DNA of 64,000 nucleotides from an uncultured Coriobacteriaceae bacterium (GTDB lineage: Bacteria > Actinomycetota > Coriobacteriia > Coriobacteriales > Atopobiaceae): contig CACYWP010000009.1 of the NCBI GenBank assembly GCA_902778135.1, forward strand, positions 56,067 to 120,066, read 5' to 3'. How positions within the stretch are numbered: position 1 is the first letter of the stretch; each line of letters begins with the position of its first letter. The position numbers were made by a program, and so were the translations under genes. Of the stretch, positions 16,834 to 25,772 are shown piece by piece. The notes beneath the pieces were generated by a model. It did not search any database. It was given only the letters and a program-made list of their open reading frames with translations, and was not told where the DNA came from.

Positions 16834-17322
16834 ATGGCCTACCGCTCGTTCAACACCATTGAGGAATGGGACCGCCGGATATTCATGGCGGGCCTGGCGT
16901 TCATGCAGTATGCCGGCTTCAAGACGCCGCGCGAGTTCTGCGCACGCACCACGCTGATGATGGGCGACGTCGACACGGACAGGATGCTGCTGTTCCGCAA
17001 CACCATCGACCGCGACGAGAAGGACGCGCTGCAGGGCAACACCTCGACGCTGTCCGACTACTTCGATGCCACCATCCCCGCCTATGTCCACCCCGACCAC
17101 CAGGAGCGGGCTCGTCGGTTCTTCAGCCTGGAGCACCTGCGCGACTCCTACGAGCGCGGGCGCATGACCGAGACGCTGGAGTACCCCTGCATCCTCGACG
17201 ACGGGACCATGTGGATCCGCGCCTGCTACTTCCTGGAGCAGGACGAGGACGGGGGCGACGTCGTGGTCACCATCGTCCTGATTGACATCACGGGACTGCA
17301 TGCCGGCGACGAGGCCCACTAG
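16834..17322 (+). CDS. PAS-like protein downstream of EAL gene
   Basis: 162 residues, ATG 16834 with TAAGGAG. No catalytic motif is visible. The second half (TLEYPCILDDGTMWIRACYFLEQDEDGGDVVVTIVLIDIT, quoted in part: GTMWIRACYF and VVVTIVLIDIT) has the strand pattern of a PAS domain, like the sensory parts of the two preceding proteins. Its position just behind the GGDEF/EAL gene suggests an accessory sensor or adaptor for that protein. Function otherwise unknown. Confidence 0.7.
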   Translation: MAYRSFNTIEEWDRRIFMAGLAFMQYAGFKTPREFCARTTLMMGDVDTDRMLLFRNTIDRDEKDALQGNTSTLSDYFDATIPAYVHPDHQERARRFFSLEHLRDSYERGRMTETLEYPCILDDGTMWIRACYFLEQDEDGGDVVVTIVLIDITGLHAGDEAH

Positions 17323-17349
17323 GGACCCCGCGCGACGCGACAGAACGTA

Positions 17350-17395
17350 GGCCACGCGCCCCTCGGCCCCACCAAAGGCCGAGGGGCGCGTGGCC
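17350..17395. terminator. 19-bp hairpin, convergent terminator
   Basis: GGCCACGCGCCCCTCGGCC (17350-17368) is perfectly complementary to 17377-17395 with an 8-base loop. It separates the cyclic-di-GMP block from the convergent membrane-protein gene; no T-run on either side. Confidence 0.8.
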
Positions 17396-17427
17396 CCGGA
17401 TTGCCAGGCTGGCCTTACGACAGGCAA

Positions 17428-18321
17428 CTACCAGCGGCGATGATGCCGTGGCATGGGAATGTCGACGTTCACGCCCAGGATGATCTTCACCAGCCAGAGG
17501 AAGAACAGCAGCACCAGGATCGGGATGATGCACGAGGTCACGACCATCACGGCCAGCGCCTCGATGAAGTTGTTCAGCGAGTTCTGTGCGCTGTCGATCA
17601 GCTTTCCCAGCTCGTCGGGCATCTGAAGCAGGAACGACAGCGGATTGGACGAGTCGCTGCCCTGGCCCTCCGACGCGCTCTCCTCGATGGCCTCGGTCGT
17701 CTGCTCTGCGGTCTGGATCGTCTCGTTGATCGACGACTCGTAGGTCGCCTCGATCATGTTGGAGACCCGCACGCTGACCGGCACCACCAGGAAGCTCGCG
17801 AAGCCAAAGATGACCAGCCTGGCCCCCAGGCTGCGCATCGAGTGGCTGAACCCCTCGTAGCGATCGGCAAGCAGAGCGACGACGAGTACCGCGCACCCTG
17901 CGGGCACCAGGAACCGAAAGGCCACGAGCCCCATGATCGTCAGCAGGTACTTCTCCAGGTAGATGGCTGCCAGCACCACCAGGAAGTCAGAGCTGATGTC
18001 CACGAGCTTCTCCGCGATGGGCGTGCCGGCATCGCCGGGCAGAAGCGATATGGCGGCAGAGGAACCCGTCGATCCGGCAACCAGGTTGGTGACGGTGGAC
18101 TTCTTGCCGTCGAGCGACGAGATGGTACCCGCATGGAACTCCACCGACGACGCCAGGGGCGCGATGAGGAAGAAGGAGGCCAGCGCCAGCAGGATGGCGG
18201 CTGCCATCAGCGCATACTTGACCTTGGAATCCATCCTGTACGGATTCCCATACGTTTGGGCATGGTATCCGTCATCAACGCGCAGGGCGCCCTCGTCACG
18301 ACGCCGGATCTCCTCGCTCAT
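17428..18321 (-). CDS. Multi-pass membrane protein of unknown function
   Basis: 297 residues from ATG 18321 (GGGAGGGGGAG before it); upstream open frame is rejected as not protein-like. A short charged cytosolic start is followed by about five hydrophobic segments (about 37-58, 112-135, 140-160, 175-195, 255-280) and a Glu/Ser-rich loop between the fourth and fifth. I do not recognise a family with confidence. It follows the CorA gene after 170 bases on the same strand. Confidence 0.65.
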   Translation of the reverse strand: MSEEIRRRDEGALRVDDGYHAQTYGNPYRMDSKVKYALMAAAILLALASFFLIAPLASSVEFHAGTISSLDGKKSTVTNLVAGSTGSSAAISLLPGDAGTPIAEKLVDISSDFLVVLAAIYLEKYLLTIMGLVAFRFLVPAGCAVLVVALLADRYEGFSHSMRSLGARLVIFGFASFLVVPVSVRVSNMIEATYESSINETIQTAEQTTEAIEESASEGQGSDSSNPLSFLLQMPDELGKLIDSAQNSLNNFIEALAVMVVTSCIIPILVLLFFLWLVKIILGVNVDIPMPRHHRRW

Positions 18322-18493
18322 TGCGCTCCCCCTCCCGGGTCGCTTGCCGGACAGCTCCATTCTAGTGCGCCAGGCCATACGTCCGGACAGCGCGACGGGA
18401 ACCGGGCCCAAGTGGCAGAAAAGGCGAGACGTGCGAGCAGCGGGCCTCGCGGATCCGTCAGGCCGTGCCCGCCTTGGTGCCACCTCCCCGCAG

Positions 18494-19432
18494 CTACAGC
18501 AGGCGACGCCTGCGCAGGGCGAGCGCGGTGATGAGGCAGACCCCCAGCGTCATCAGGTTGATGATCATGAAGCCATGCGGCGTCTCGGAGAGGGGCATCC
18601 ACTGGCCCGCGACGTTCATGCCATAGGCACCCGAGACGACCGTCGGGATGGACAGGATGATGGTCAGCGAGGTCAGACGCTCCATGACGCTGTTCAGGCG
18701 CGAGTCCATCAGCGACGAGACCAGCTGGCGCGTGCCATCGATGATCTCGCGATAGATCTGGGCCATCTCGATGGCCTGCTGGTTCTCGACGATGGCGTCA
18801 TCCAGGATGTCGCGGTCCTCGGCCTGGTGCAGGTGCCCGTAGCGCGTCAGGCGGTTGAGCACGTTGGCATTGCCGCGCAGGGACGTGGAGAAGTAGACCA
18901 GCGTCGACTCGAGCTCGTGCAGGCGGATGAGGTCGCTCTCGTCGCTGACCTCCTCGATGCGCTCCTCGAATTCCATCCTCGTGCGGTCGATGTTGGCCAG
19001 CACCTGCTGGTAGCGCAGGGCTATGCGCAGCATGATGCGATAGACGAAGGCGAGGCGGTTCTCGGTGGACAGGTCGCGGATGCGGGCCTTGTGCAGCGAC
19101 GACAGCACCGACGTCTCCTCCGAGCAGACGGTCAGCACGTTGTCCTCGGTGAGGATGACGCCCAGCGGGATGGTGTTGTACGCCTGCTCGTGGTGGCGCT
19201 CCTCGCGCGCGGGGACGTCGACGACGATGAGGGTGTAGTCGTCCTCGGTCTGGACGCGGGCCTTCTCCTCGGGGTCGATGGCGGCCAGCACGTCGTCCTG
19301 ATCGATGCCCAGCGTCTCCGCGATCTGGGCGGCCTCCTCGGCGGTTGGGTTGGTCAGCTCTATCCAGGTGCCCGGAACGATCTCGTCGACCTGGCGCATC
19401 TCGCGCCAGTATGACCGAAACATCTGAATCAT
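18494..19432 (-). CDS. corA: CorA-family divalent cation transporter
   Basis: 312 residues from ATG 19432, which has GAGGG in front; an upstream in-frame ATG at 19489 is less likely. A long soluble N-terminal part with helices (residues about 1-240, including the FEERIEEVSDESDLIRL coiled region) is followed by two transmembrane helices; the first ends in the diagnostic YGMNV (GMN motif) that forms the pore entrance. The last residues RRRRLL are cytosolic. CorA proteins import magnesium or other divalent ions. It is divergent from the GH32 gene at 19682. Confidence 0.92.
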   Translation of the reverse strand: MIQMFRSYWREMRQVDEIVPGTWIELTNPTAEEAAQIAETLGIDQDDVLAAIDPEEKARVQTEDDYTLIVVDVPAREERHHEQAYNTIPLGVILTEDNVLTVCSEETSVLSSLHKARIRDLSTENRLAFVYRIMLRIALRYQQVLANIDRTRMEFEERIEEVSDESDLIRLHELESTLVYFSTSLRGNANVLNRLTRYGHLHQAEDRDILDDAIVENQQAIEMAQIYREIIDGTRQLVSSLMDSRLNSVMERLTSLTIILSIPTVVSGAYGMNVAGQWMPLSETPHGFMIINLMTLGVCLITALALRRRRLL

Positions 19433-19598
19433 GACATCCCTCGCAACCATCCATACCGGCTTGCGCATCAGGGACGCGACGGGGCCCACACCGTCCCGGA
19501 GGCGCCAGGAGCGTGTCTGCGCAACGTGGTATATCGTAGCGCACTCGTGCCGATGCGACCGGGAAGACTTGCCCCAAACCGCTGCCCGAGCAGATAGT

Positions 19599-19614
19599 AT
19601 GAAATCGTTCTCGT
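19599..19614 (+). promoter_or_regulatory. LacI-type operator before second GH32
   Basis: ATGAAATCGTTCTCGT, one base different from the site at 10950. It overlaps the end of a likely -10 box TAGTAT (19595-19600); a TTGCCC at 19569 is a possible -35 with a long 20-base spacer. Confidence 0.7.
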
Positions 19615-19681
19615 AGGCTTTTGCCAGCTAGAATAAGGCATATCCTCGTTTCGATGGCATCTCCCCAACGAAAGGATCCCC

Positions 19682-21175
19682 ATGCCCAACAGGAGCTGGG
19701 AGGTTGGCTTCCACCTCCGTTCGCCTCGCAACTGGCTGAACGACCCCAATGGCCTCTGCCAGTTCGAGGGGACCTACTACTTCTTCTACCAGTACGACCA
19801 CGACTGGCCCACGGTCGACCAGAAGGCATGGGGGCTCTTCTCCTCCCCCGACCTGCTGCACTGGACCTATCAGGGCGTACCCCTCCAGCCATCCATCGCC
19901 GAGGACCGTCATGGCGTCTTCAGCGGCTCTGCATTCGTCGAGCGCGGCGCGGGCGATGACGGGCGGGACCAGCTTCGCCTCTACTACACCGGCAACGTCG
20001 TCGCCCCGGTCGCCGGTCACAGCCCCAAGGACTTCGACTACGTGTACGCCGGCCGCGAGCAGAACACGATCACCTGCGTCGCCGAGCGCGACCCCGAGAC
20101 CGGAGCCCTGGCCATGGGCGCCCGCCAGGTGCTGCTGCGCAACACCGACTACCCGCAGGACTGCAGCTGCCACGTGCGCGACCCCAAGGTCTGGGAGCAG
20201 GACGGCAAGCGGCGCATGCTGCTGGGCGCCCGTCACATGGACACGCACGGCATGTGCCTGCTCTACGAGTCCGACGATGGTCTGGACTGGCACTTCAGCC
20301 ACACGATCTACTCCGACTACGCCTTTGGCTTCGTCTGGGAGTGCCCCAACATCGTGCAGCTCGACGGACGCGACTACCTGGCCATCTCCCCGCAGGGGCT
20401 GCCGCGCCTGCAGGACCGCTGGTTCAACCGCTGGACGCCGGGGTACTTCGAGCTTCCGGAGGGCCAGCGCCTGCTGGACACCGAGGTCATCGACGAGCGC
20501 ACCTTCGTGCAGTGGGACTTCGGCCACGACTTCTACGCCCCGCAGACCTTCGTCGACGACGCGGGTCGCACCATCCTGGTGGGCTGGATGGGCACCTTCG
20601 ACGACCACTACTCCTCCGTGCCCGACGGGCTCGACTGGTGGCACTGCATGACCGTGCCCCGCGTGCTGACGCGCCGCTCCGACGGCAGGCTGCTGCAGAA
20701 TCCCGTGCCGGAGCTCGAGGCCCTGCGCGGTACGGCCACCTGCTTCGACAACGGTGGCGCACGCATCGGGGGACGGCTGGCGGACATCGTCCTGCCCCAC
20801 CTCGAGGGGGAGGGCTCCCTCACGCTCGACGACAGCTTCCAGGTCTTCTACGAGGGCGGACGTCTGGGGCTCAGGTACCTCGACGAGAGGGGTTCCGCCG
20901 GCCGCCAGGACCGCTCCATCCCGTTGGACGAGCTCCGCGACCTGCGCGTGCTGGTGGACGGCTCCGCGGTCGAGGTCTATGCCAACGGCGGGGCCGAGGT
21001 CTTCGCGTCGCGGTGGTTCTGTCCCGAGAAGGATGACCTGACCCTAGCCTGCAGCTTCTCGGCTGCCGGAAGCGCCTATCCCATGCAGAACACCATGGTC
21101 GAGATGTATGAGACAGCCGCCGCCAAGGCACCCGACCTCGAGCTGCCCGGCTGGAACGAGACCGTCCCCCACTAG
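19682..21175 (+). CDS. Intracellular GH32 beta-fructosidase
   Basis: 497 residues, ATG 19682 after GAAAGGAT. Catalytic set: D21 in WLNDPNG, D167 in RDPKVW, E220 in WECPN. It keeps the classical NDPNG that the enzymes at 11004 and 43307 lack, but belongs to the same intracellular subgroup by its CQFEGTYYFFYQY and RDPKVW context. It precedes sucrose phosphorylase on the same strand (138-base gap with a long hairpin), which points to sucrose or sucrose-6-phosphate and short fructans as substrates. No signal peptide. C-terminal beta-sandwich from about residue 350. Confidence 0.92.
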   Translation: MPNRSWEVGFHLRSPRNWLNDPNGLCQFEGTYYFFYQYDHDWPTVDQKAWGLFSSPDLLHWTYQGVPLQPSIAEDRHGVFSGSAFVERGAGDDGRDQLRLYYTGNVVAPVAGHSPKDFDYVYAGREQNTITCVAERDPETGALAMGARQVLLRNTDYPQDCSCHVRDPKVWEQDGKRRMLLGARHMDTHGMCLLYESDDGLDWHFSHTIYSDYAFGFVWECPNIVQLDGRDYLAISPQGLPRLQDRWFNRWTPGYFELPEGQRLLDTEVIDERTFVQWDFGHDFYAPQTFVDDAGRTILVGWMGTFDDHYSSVPDGLDWWHCMTVPRVLTRRSDGRLLQNPVPELEALRGTATCFDNGGARIGGRLADIVLPHLEGEGSLTLDDSFQVFYEGGRLGLRYLDERGSAGRQDRSIPLDELRDLRVLVDGSAVEVYANGGAEVFASRWFCPEKDDLTLACSFSAAGSAYPMQNTMVEMYETAAAKAPDLELPGWNETVPH

Positions 21176-21197
21176 TCGCAACGGGGGTAATGAGAGT

Positions 21198-21291
21198 CGA
21201 CCATCGGGGACGGTTCCCTTTGGTCGAAAACGAGAGTCGTCCGAGTCGTCATCAGCCCTTTTCGACCAAGGAGAACCGTCCCCGATGGTCG
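21198..21291. repeat. Long inverted repeat between GH32 and sucrose phosphorylase
   Basis: Arms of 33 bases, 21198-21230 and 21259-21291, match with two mismatches around a 28-base loop; both carry the GGGGACGGTT word and outer CGACCATC/GATGGTCG ends. The right arm ends 21 bases before the sucrose phosphorylase start, so a transcript from the GH32 gene would fold a long hairpin there. REP/MITE-type mobile repeat or a processing/attenuation hairpin. Confidence 0.75.
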
Positions 21292-21312
21292 AAGCGAAAG
21301 GAGAACACCCAC

Positions 21313-22734
21313 ATGAAGCTTTCCAACAAGTGCATGCTCATCACCTACGCCGACAGCCTGGGCAAGAACCTGTCCGACCTGAAGGAAGTGCTGGACACCC
21401 ATCTGGACAAGGCCGTTGGCGGCGTGCACATCCTGCCGTTCTTCCCCAGCTCTGCCGACCGTGGCTTTGCCCCCATGCGCTATGACATCGTCGACCCCGA
21501 CTTCGGCGACTGGGCCGACGTCAAGGCCATCGGCGACGACCGCTACCTGATGTTCGACTTCATGATCAACCACATCTCGCGCCAGAGCCCCTACTTCCAG
21601 GACTTCCTGGCCAAGAAGGACGACAGCGAGTTCTCCGACTTCTTCATCCGCTACAAGGACTTCTGGGCGGCCGAGGGCGGCTTCCCCACCGACGAGCAGG
21701 TCGACGCCATCTACAAGCGCAAGCCGCGCGCGCCCTACGTCGAGGCCGAGTTCGCCGACGGCACCACCGAGAAGGTCTGGTGCACCTTCGGCGAGGAACA
21801 GATCGACATCAACGTCAAGAGCGAGCGCGCCCAGCGCTTCTTCCGCGAGACGCTGGAGAACATGGCCGCCAACGGTGCCTCGATCATCCGCCTCGACGCC
21901 TTCGCCTATGCCTGCAAGCGCGCGGGCGGCAGCTGCTTCTTCGAGCAGCCCGACACCTCCAACCTGCTGGACGCCATGCAGGAGGTCCTGGGCGAGGACA
22001 TCATGGTGCTGCCCGAGATCCACGAGCACTACACCATGCAGTTCAAGGTCTCCGAGATGGGCTACTGGGTCTACGACTTCGCCCTACCGGTGCTGACGCT
22101 GCACGCCCTCTACTCTGGTGACGGCCAGTACCTCAAGCGCTGGCTGGAGATGAGCCCCAAGCACCAGTTCACCACCCTCGACACCCACGACGGCCTGGGC
22201 ATCGTCGACGTCAAGGACCTGCTGCCCGACGACCAGACCGACTGGGTCAAGGAGAAGATGTTCTCCGAGGGCGCCAACGTCAAGAAGATCTACAACACCG
22301 AGGCCTACAACAACCTCGACATCTACCAGGTCAACACCACCTACTACAGCGCCCTGGGCAACGACGACGCGGCCTACGACCTGGCCCGCGCCATCCAGAT
22401 GTTCGCCCCCGGCATCCCCATGGTCTACTACGTGGGCCTGCTTGCCGGCAAGAACGACCTCGTGCTGCTCGAGTCCACCAAGGAGGGGCGCAACATCAAC
22501 CGCCACTACTACAGCATGGACGAGATCGCCGGCGAGGTCGAGCGTCCGGTGGTCAAGGAGCTGCTGCGCCTCATGGAGCTGCGCAACACCCATCCTGCCT
22601 TCGACGTCGAGGGCGACATCGAGGTCAGCTGCGGCGAGGACGGCGCCTTCCGCATCCGCCGCACCGCCGGTGACGCCTGGGCCCAGCTCGACGCAAACCT
22701 CAAGGACCACAGCTACGAGATCACCTGCTCGTAG
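21313..22734 (+). CDS. gtfA: Sucrose phosphorylase (GH13_18)
   Basis: 473 residues, ATG 21313 after AAAGGAG. A (beta/alpha)8 GH13 enzyme starting KLSNKCMLITYADSLGKNL, typical of sucrose phosphorylases. Catalytic residues: nucleophile D195 in IIRLDAFAYA, acid/base E235 in LPEIHEHY, stabiliser D293 in LDTHDG. It cleaves sucrose with phosphate to glucose-1-phosphate and fructose in the cytosol, saving ATP; sucrose-6'-phosphate phosphorylase is an alternative within the same subfamily. The LacI regulator at 22896 follows after a terminator. Confidence 0.93.
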   Translation: MKLSNKCMLITYADSLGKNLSDLKEVLDTHLDKAVGGVHILPFFPSSADRGFAPMRYDIVDPDFGDWADVKAIGDDRYLMFDFMINHISRQSPYFQDFLAKKDDSEFSDFFIRYKDFWAAEGGFPTDEQVDAIYKRKPRAPYVEAEFADGTTEKVWCTFGEEQIDINVKSERAQRFFRETLENMAANGASIIRLDAFAYACKRAGGSCFFEQPDTSNLLDAMQEVLGEDIMVLPEIHEHYTMQFKVSEMGYWVYDFALPVLTLHALYSGDGQYLKRWLEMSPKHQFTTLDTHDGLGIVDVKDLLPDDQTDWVKEKMFSEGANVKKIYNTEAYNNLDIYQVNTTYYSALGNDDAAYDLARAIQMFAPGIPMVYYVGLLAGKNDLVLLESTKEGRNINRHYYSMDEIAGEVERPVVKELLRLMELRNTHPAFDVEGDIEVSCGEDGAFRIRRTAGDAWAQLDANLKDHSYEITCS

Positions 22735-22755
22735 GCATTCGTCCCCAAGCATCCA

Positions 22756-22795
22756 AGGGGGCAGCCGGGGTGCATCCCGCGCTGCCCCCTCTTCT
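22756..22795 (+). terminator. Terminator after sucrose phosphorylase
   Basis: AGGGGGCAGC (22756-22765) pairs with GCTGCCCCCT (22781-22790), with an inner CGGG/CCCG continuation, followed by CTTCTCT. Confidence 0.85.
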
Positions 22796-22895
22796 CTGCC
22801 ACGACAATCCGGAGGGCACGAGCCCCCCAAACCCCCCACGATGGCGGTACGATAGAGGAAGGAGACTGCATTCGCTTCTTTCGGGCAGGGGCATC

Positions 22896-23879
22896 ATGGA
22901 CATCAACGAAATCGCACGGCTAGCGGGCGTTTCGCGGGCCACCGTCTCGCGATACCTCAACAACGGCTACGTCAGCCAGGAGAAGCGCAAGCTCATCAGC
23001 AGGGTCATCAAGGAGACTGGCTACGTCCCCTCCCAATCGGCCCAGCAGCTGCGCACCGGCAAGACCAACCTCGTGGGCATCATCATCCCCAAGATCAACA
23101 GCCAGTCGGTGGCACGCATGGTCGCCGGCATCACCGAGGGCTTCGCGGGCACCGACTACCACACCCTGCTCTCCAACACCAGCAACAACCCGGATGAGGA
23201 GGTGCGCTGCCTGCGCGTCTTAGCCGAGCGGCCACGCGTGGATGGCGTCATCCTCGTCGCGACGGTCATCACCACCGAGCATATCGCTGCCATGCGCGCC
23301 CTCTCGATCCCCATCGTGATCCTGGGACAGCACATCGACGGCTTCAGCTGCGTCTACCATGACGACTACCGCGCCACCTTCGACGTCGCGAGGCTCGCCA
23401 TGCGCACCTCCCGACAGCCCGGCTACATCGGCGTGCGGGAGGATGACATCGCGGCGGGAGCCATGCGCCACCGTGGCTTCCTGGACGCCTGCCACGCGGC
23501 GGGCATCGAACCCCTGCCCGAGGCCCAGGTCATCGGCGACTTCACCGTCGAGTCGGGCTACCTCTGCTGCGAACAGATCCTCGACGCGGCGCCACAGGTC
23601 GACACCATCGTCTGCGCCTCGGACGACATGGCCTACGGTGCCATCACCTGCCTGCGCGAATATGGGCACCGCGTGCCCGACGACGTGCAGGTGACCGGCA
23701 TCGGCGACTCCGAGCTGTCGCGCATCCTGATGCCATCGGTCACCTCCGCGCACCTCTTCTACAAGACGAGTGGACGTGAGGCCGTCAAGATGCTGCGCGA
23801 GGCCATGGACGAGGGCGACGACATCTCGCGCCAGCTGAAGATGGGCTACGAGATCTACGGCCGCAACTCGACGCGCTAG
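22896..23879 (+). CDS. LacI-family transcriptional regulator (sucrose type)
   Basis: 327 residues from ATG 22896 (CAGGGG before it). N-terminal LacI helix-turn-helix INEIARLAGVSRATVSRYLNNG, hinge near 50-60, then a periplasmic-binding-protein-like effector domain with RMVAGITEGF and GIGDSELSRI. The recognition helix resembles that of the regulator at 33409, so both may see the TGAAATCGTTTTCA-like sites spread through the island. Placed behind the GH32/sucrose phosphorylase pair, which it probably controls in response to a sugar phosphate. Confidence 0.88.
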   Translation: MDINEIARLAGVSRATVSRYLNNGYVSQEKRKLISRVIKETGYVPSQSAQQLRTGKTNLVGIIIPKINSQSVARMVAGITEGFAGTDYHTLLSNTSNNPDEEVRCLRVLAERPRVDGVILVATVITTEHIAAMRALSIPIVILGQHIDGFSCVYHDDYRATFDVARLAMRTSRQPGYIGVREDDIAAGAMRHRGFLDACHAAGIEPLPEAQVIGDFTVESGYLCCEQILDAAPQVDTIVCASDDMAYGAITCLREYGHRVPDDVQVTGIGDSELSRILMPSVTSAHLFYKTSGREAVKMLREAMDEGDDISRQLKMGYEIYGRNSTR

Positions 23880-23961
23880 GCGAGTCACCCTCCACCGTTG
23901 GGGGCCTTCCCCGTCACATGCGGTGCCACTCGCCGCGGCTCCCGCGCTGGTAAGAAAAAAG

Positions 23962-23979
23962 AGTGTGCAAATGCACACT
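23962..23979. promoter_or_regulatory. Operator before LacI regulator at 24058
   Basis: AGTGTGCAAATGCACACT: 8-bp perfect arms around AA. A likely promoter follows (TTGCAT at 23993-23998, TTATGA/TATGAT at 24017-24023). The same TGCAAATGCA core occurs three times before the ABC operon at 33080, so this regulator probably controls itself and that operon. Confidence 0.75.
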
Positions 23980-24057
23980 GATACGCCACCCTTTGCATAT
24001 TCCGTTCTCTTCCATGTTATGATTCCGTTTGGTTAACAGCACAAAGGCGGGAACGAC

Positions 24058-25110
24058 ATGGGCAAGCGCGTCACCATCCAGGACATAGCCGACGAGCTCG
24101 GGCTCTCGCGCAACACGGTCTCCAAGGCGCTCAACAACGCCGGGGGCCTCTCCGACACCACGCGCGAGCGCATCATCCAGAAGGCCATGGAGCTGGGCTA
24201 TCGCCAGTTCGCCTTCATGGGTTCCACCTCCGACTTCGGCCGTCGCGACCCCTCCCCCGCCCCCATCGAGGGCCCGCGCGAGGTGGCGGTGCTCACCACG
24301 CTGTTCATCGACCGGTCGCACTTCGGCTCGCTCACCCTCGACGCGCTCCAGAACGACCTTGCCCAGCGTGGCTATATGCTGAACACGCACCGCGTGTCCA
24401 AGGAGAACCTCGCCGAGCGCACGCTGCCCCTGACGCTGCGGTTGGAGAACGTCGCCGCCATCGTGTGCATCGAGATGTTCGACCATGACTACGACGACAT
24501 GGTGTGCTCCCTGGGCATCCCAACGCTGTTCCTTGACGGTCCCATCCAACTGAACGGCTACCAGCTGCCCTCCGACCAGATCCTCATGGACAATACGACC
24601 GGCATCTCCCGGCTCGTCGGCGACATGCTCTCCCAAGGCGTCACGCGCATCGGATTCATGGGCGACTGGCTGCACTGCCAGTCCTTCCTCGAGCGCTACC
24701 TGGCGTTTCGCAGTGCCATGCTGCTTGCCGGCGCACCCATCGACGAGCGGCTCTGCCTCTGTTGCAACAAGGTGGCACGGATACACTCCCGGCTGTCCGC
24801 CCTCGACGAGCTGCCCGAGCTCATCGTCTGCGCCAACGACTTCGTGGCCATCGACACGCTGCGCGCCTTGCGCAAGATGGGTCTCGACGTCCCCCGTGAC
24901 ATCCTGCTCAGCGGCTTCGACGACTCGTCCGAGTCGCGCAACTGGGTGCCACCACTCACGACGGTGCATATCCACACCCAGTCCATCGCCTATTCGGCCA
25001 TGCAGCTGCTCATGACCCGCCTGCAGGAGCCCGACCTGGCCTATCGTCGCGTCTACACCCAGACCGACCTCATCTATCGCCGCTCCACCGATCGCATCCC
25101 GGAGGCATAG
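24058..25110 (+). CDS. LacI-family transcriptional regulator (ABC operon)
   Basis: 350 residues, ATG 24058. HTH VTIQDIADELGLSRNTVSKALNNAGG at residues 5-30, effector-binding domain from about 75 with VLLSGFDDSSESR-like loop near 280-290 and DLIYRRST at the end. It differs from the other two regulators in the recognition helix (LSRNTVSKALN) and has its own operator type. It heads a plus-strand transcript with the YesL-like gene (2-base gap) and a membrane protein, so regulator and accessory membrane proteins are coupled. Confidence 0.88.
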   Translation: MGKRVTIQDIADELGLSRNTVSKALNNAGGLSDTTRERIIQKAMELGYRQFAFMGSTSDFGRRDPSPAPIEGPREVAVLTTLFIDRSHFGSLTLDALQNDLAQRGYMLNTHRVSKENLAERTLPLTLRLENVAAIVCIEMFDHDYDDMVCSLGIPTLFLDGPIQLNGYQLPSDQILMDNTTGISRLVGDMLSQGVTRIGFMGDWLHCQSFLERYLAFRSAMLLAGAPIDERLCLCCNKVARIHSRLSALDELPELIVCANDFVAIDTLRALRKMGLDVPRDILLSGFDDSSESRNWVPPLTTVHIHTQSIAYSAMQLLMTRLQEPDLAYRRVYTQTDLIYRRSTDRIPEA

Positions 25111-25112
25111 CC

Positions 25113-25772
25113 GTGGCCATATTCTCCTACGAGAGCAGGTTCAGCAGGATCATGATGCACATCGCATACGGCTGCTACCTCAACCTGCTCTGGGCGGTGT
25201 GCTCGATTCCCGTCTTCACGGCCGGCGCGTCGACCACGGCGCTCTACACCGTGGCCTGCAAGATCGCAAAGAACGAGGAGGGTGACATCACCCAGCAGTT
25301 CTTCCGTGCCTTCCGCAGCAACTTCAAGCAGGCGACCCTCATCTGGCTGCCGTTGCTCGCCCTGGGCTTCGTGCTCGGTCTCGACGTGTGGGTGGTCATG
25401 CGCCTGCGCGCCACGGCGACGGGCACGCCAGCCGTGCTCTGGACCCTGCTGCTGGCGGTCATCATCGTGGCCTGCATCCTCTACGCGATCGAGCTGATGT
25501 TCGTGTTCCCCCTGCTGGCAAAGGTGGACAACACGAGCCTCTCGATGGTCAAGAACAGCCTGCTCATCGGCATCCACTACCTCAACTGCACCATCTGCGT
25601 CTTTGCCGTCCACTTCGCGATGTTCGTGGTGGCCGTGCGCTTCTTCACACCCATCCTGCTGCTGGGCGAGGGGGTCTGCGCCATCGTGTGCGCCTATCTG
25701 TTCAACCCCGTCATCGACGCGCTCTCGACCAAGCCTGACGGTGACGTCGCCTCCGGGACCTTCGATCGATGA
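25113..25772 (+). CDS. YesL-like DUF624 membrane protein
   Basis: 219 residues, start GTG 25113 with GGAGG overlapping the end of the preceding regulator. Four to five transmembrane segments (about 15-38, 75-95, 105-130, 150-185) and the family N-terminus with NLLWAVCSIPVFTAGASTTALY are typical of DUF624/YesL. Such genes accompany Lpl/Yes-type oligosaccharide ABC systems like the one at 26670-33080; their job is unknown, possibly assisting the transporter. Translationally coupled on both sides. Confidence 0.85.
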   Translation: MAIFSYESRFSRIMMHIAYGCYLNLLWAVCSIPVFTAGASTTALYTVACKIAKNEEGDITQQFFRAFRSNFKQATLIWLPLLALGFVLGLDVWVVMRLRATATGTPAVLWTLLLAVIIVACILYAIELMFVFPLLAKVDNTSLSMVKNSLLIGIHYLNCTICVFAVHFAMFVVAVRFFTPILLLGEGVCAIVCAYLFNPVIDALSTKPDGDVASGTFDR

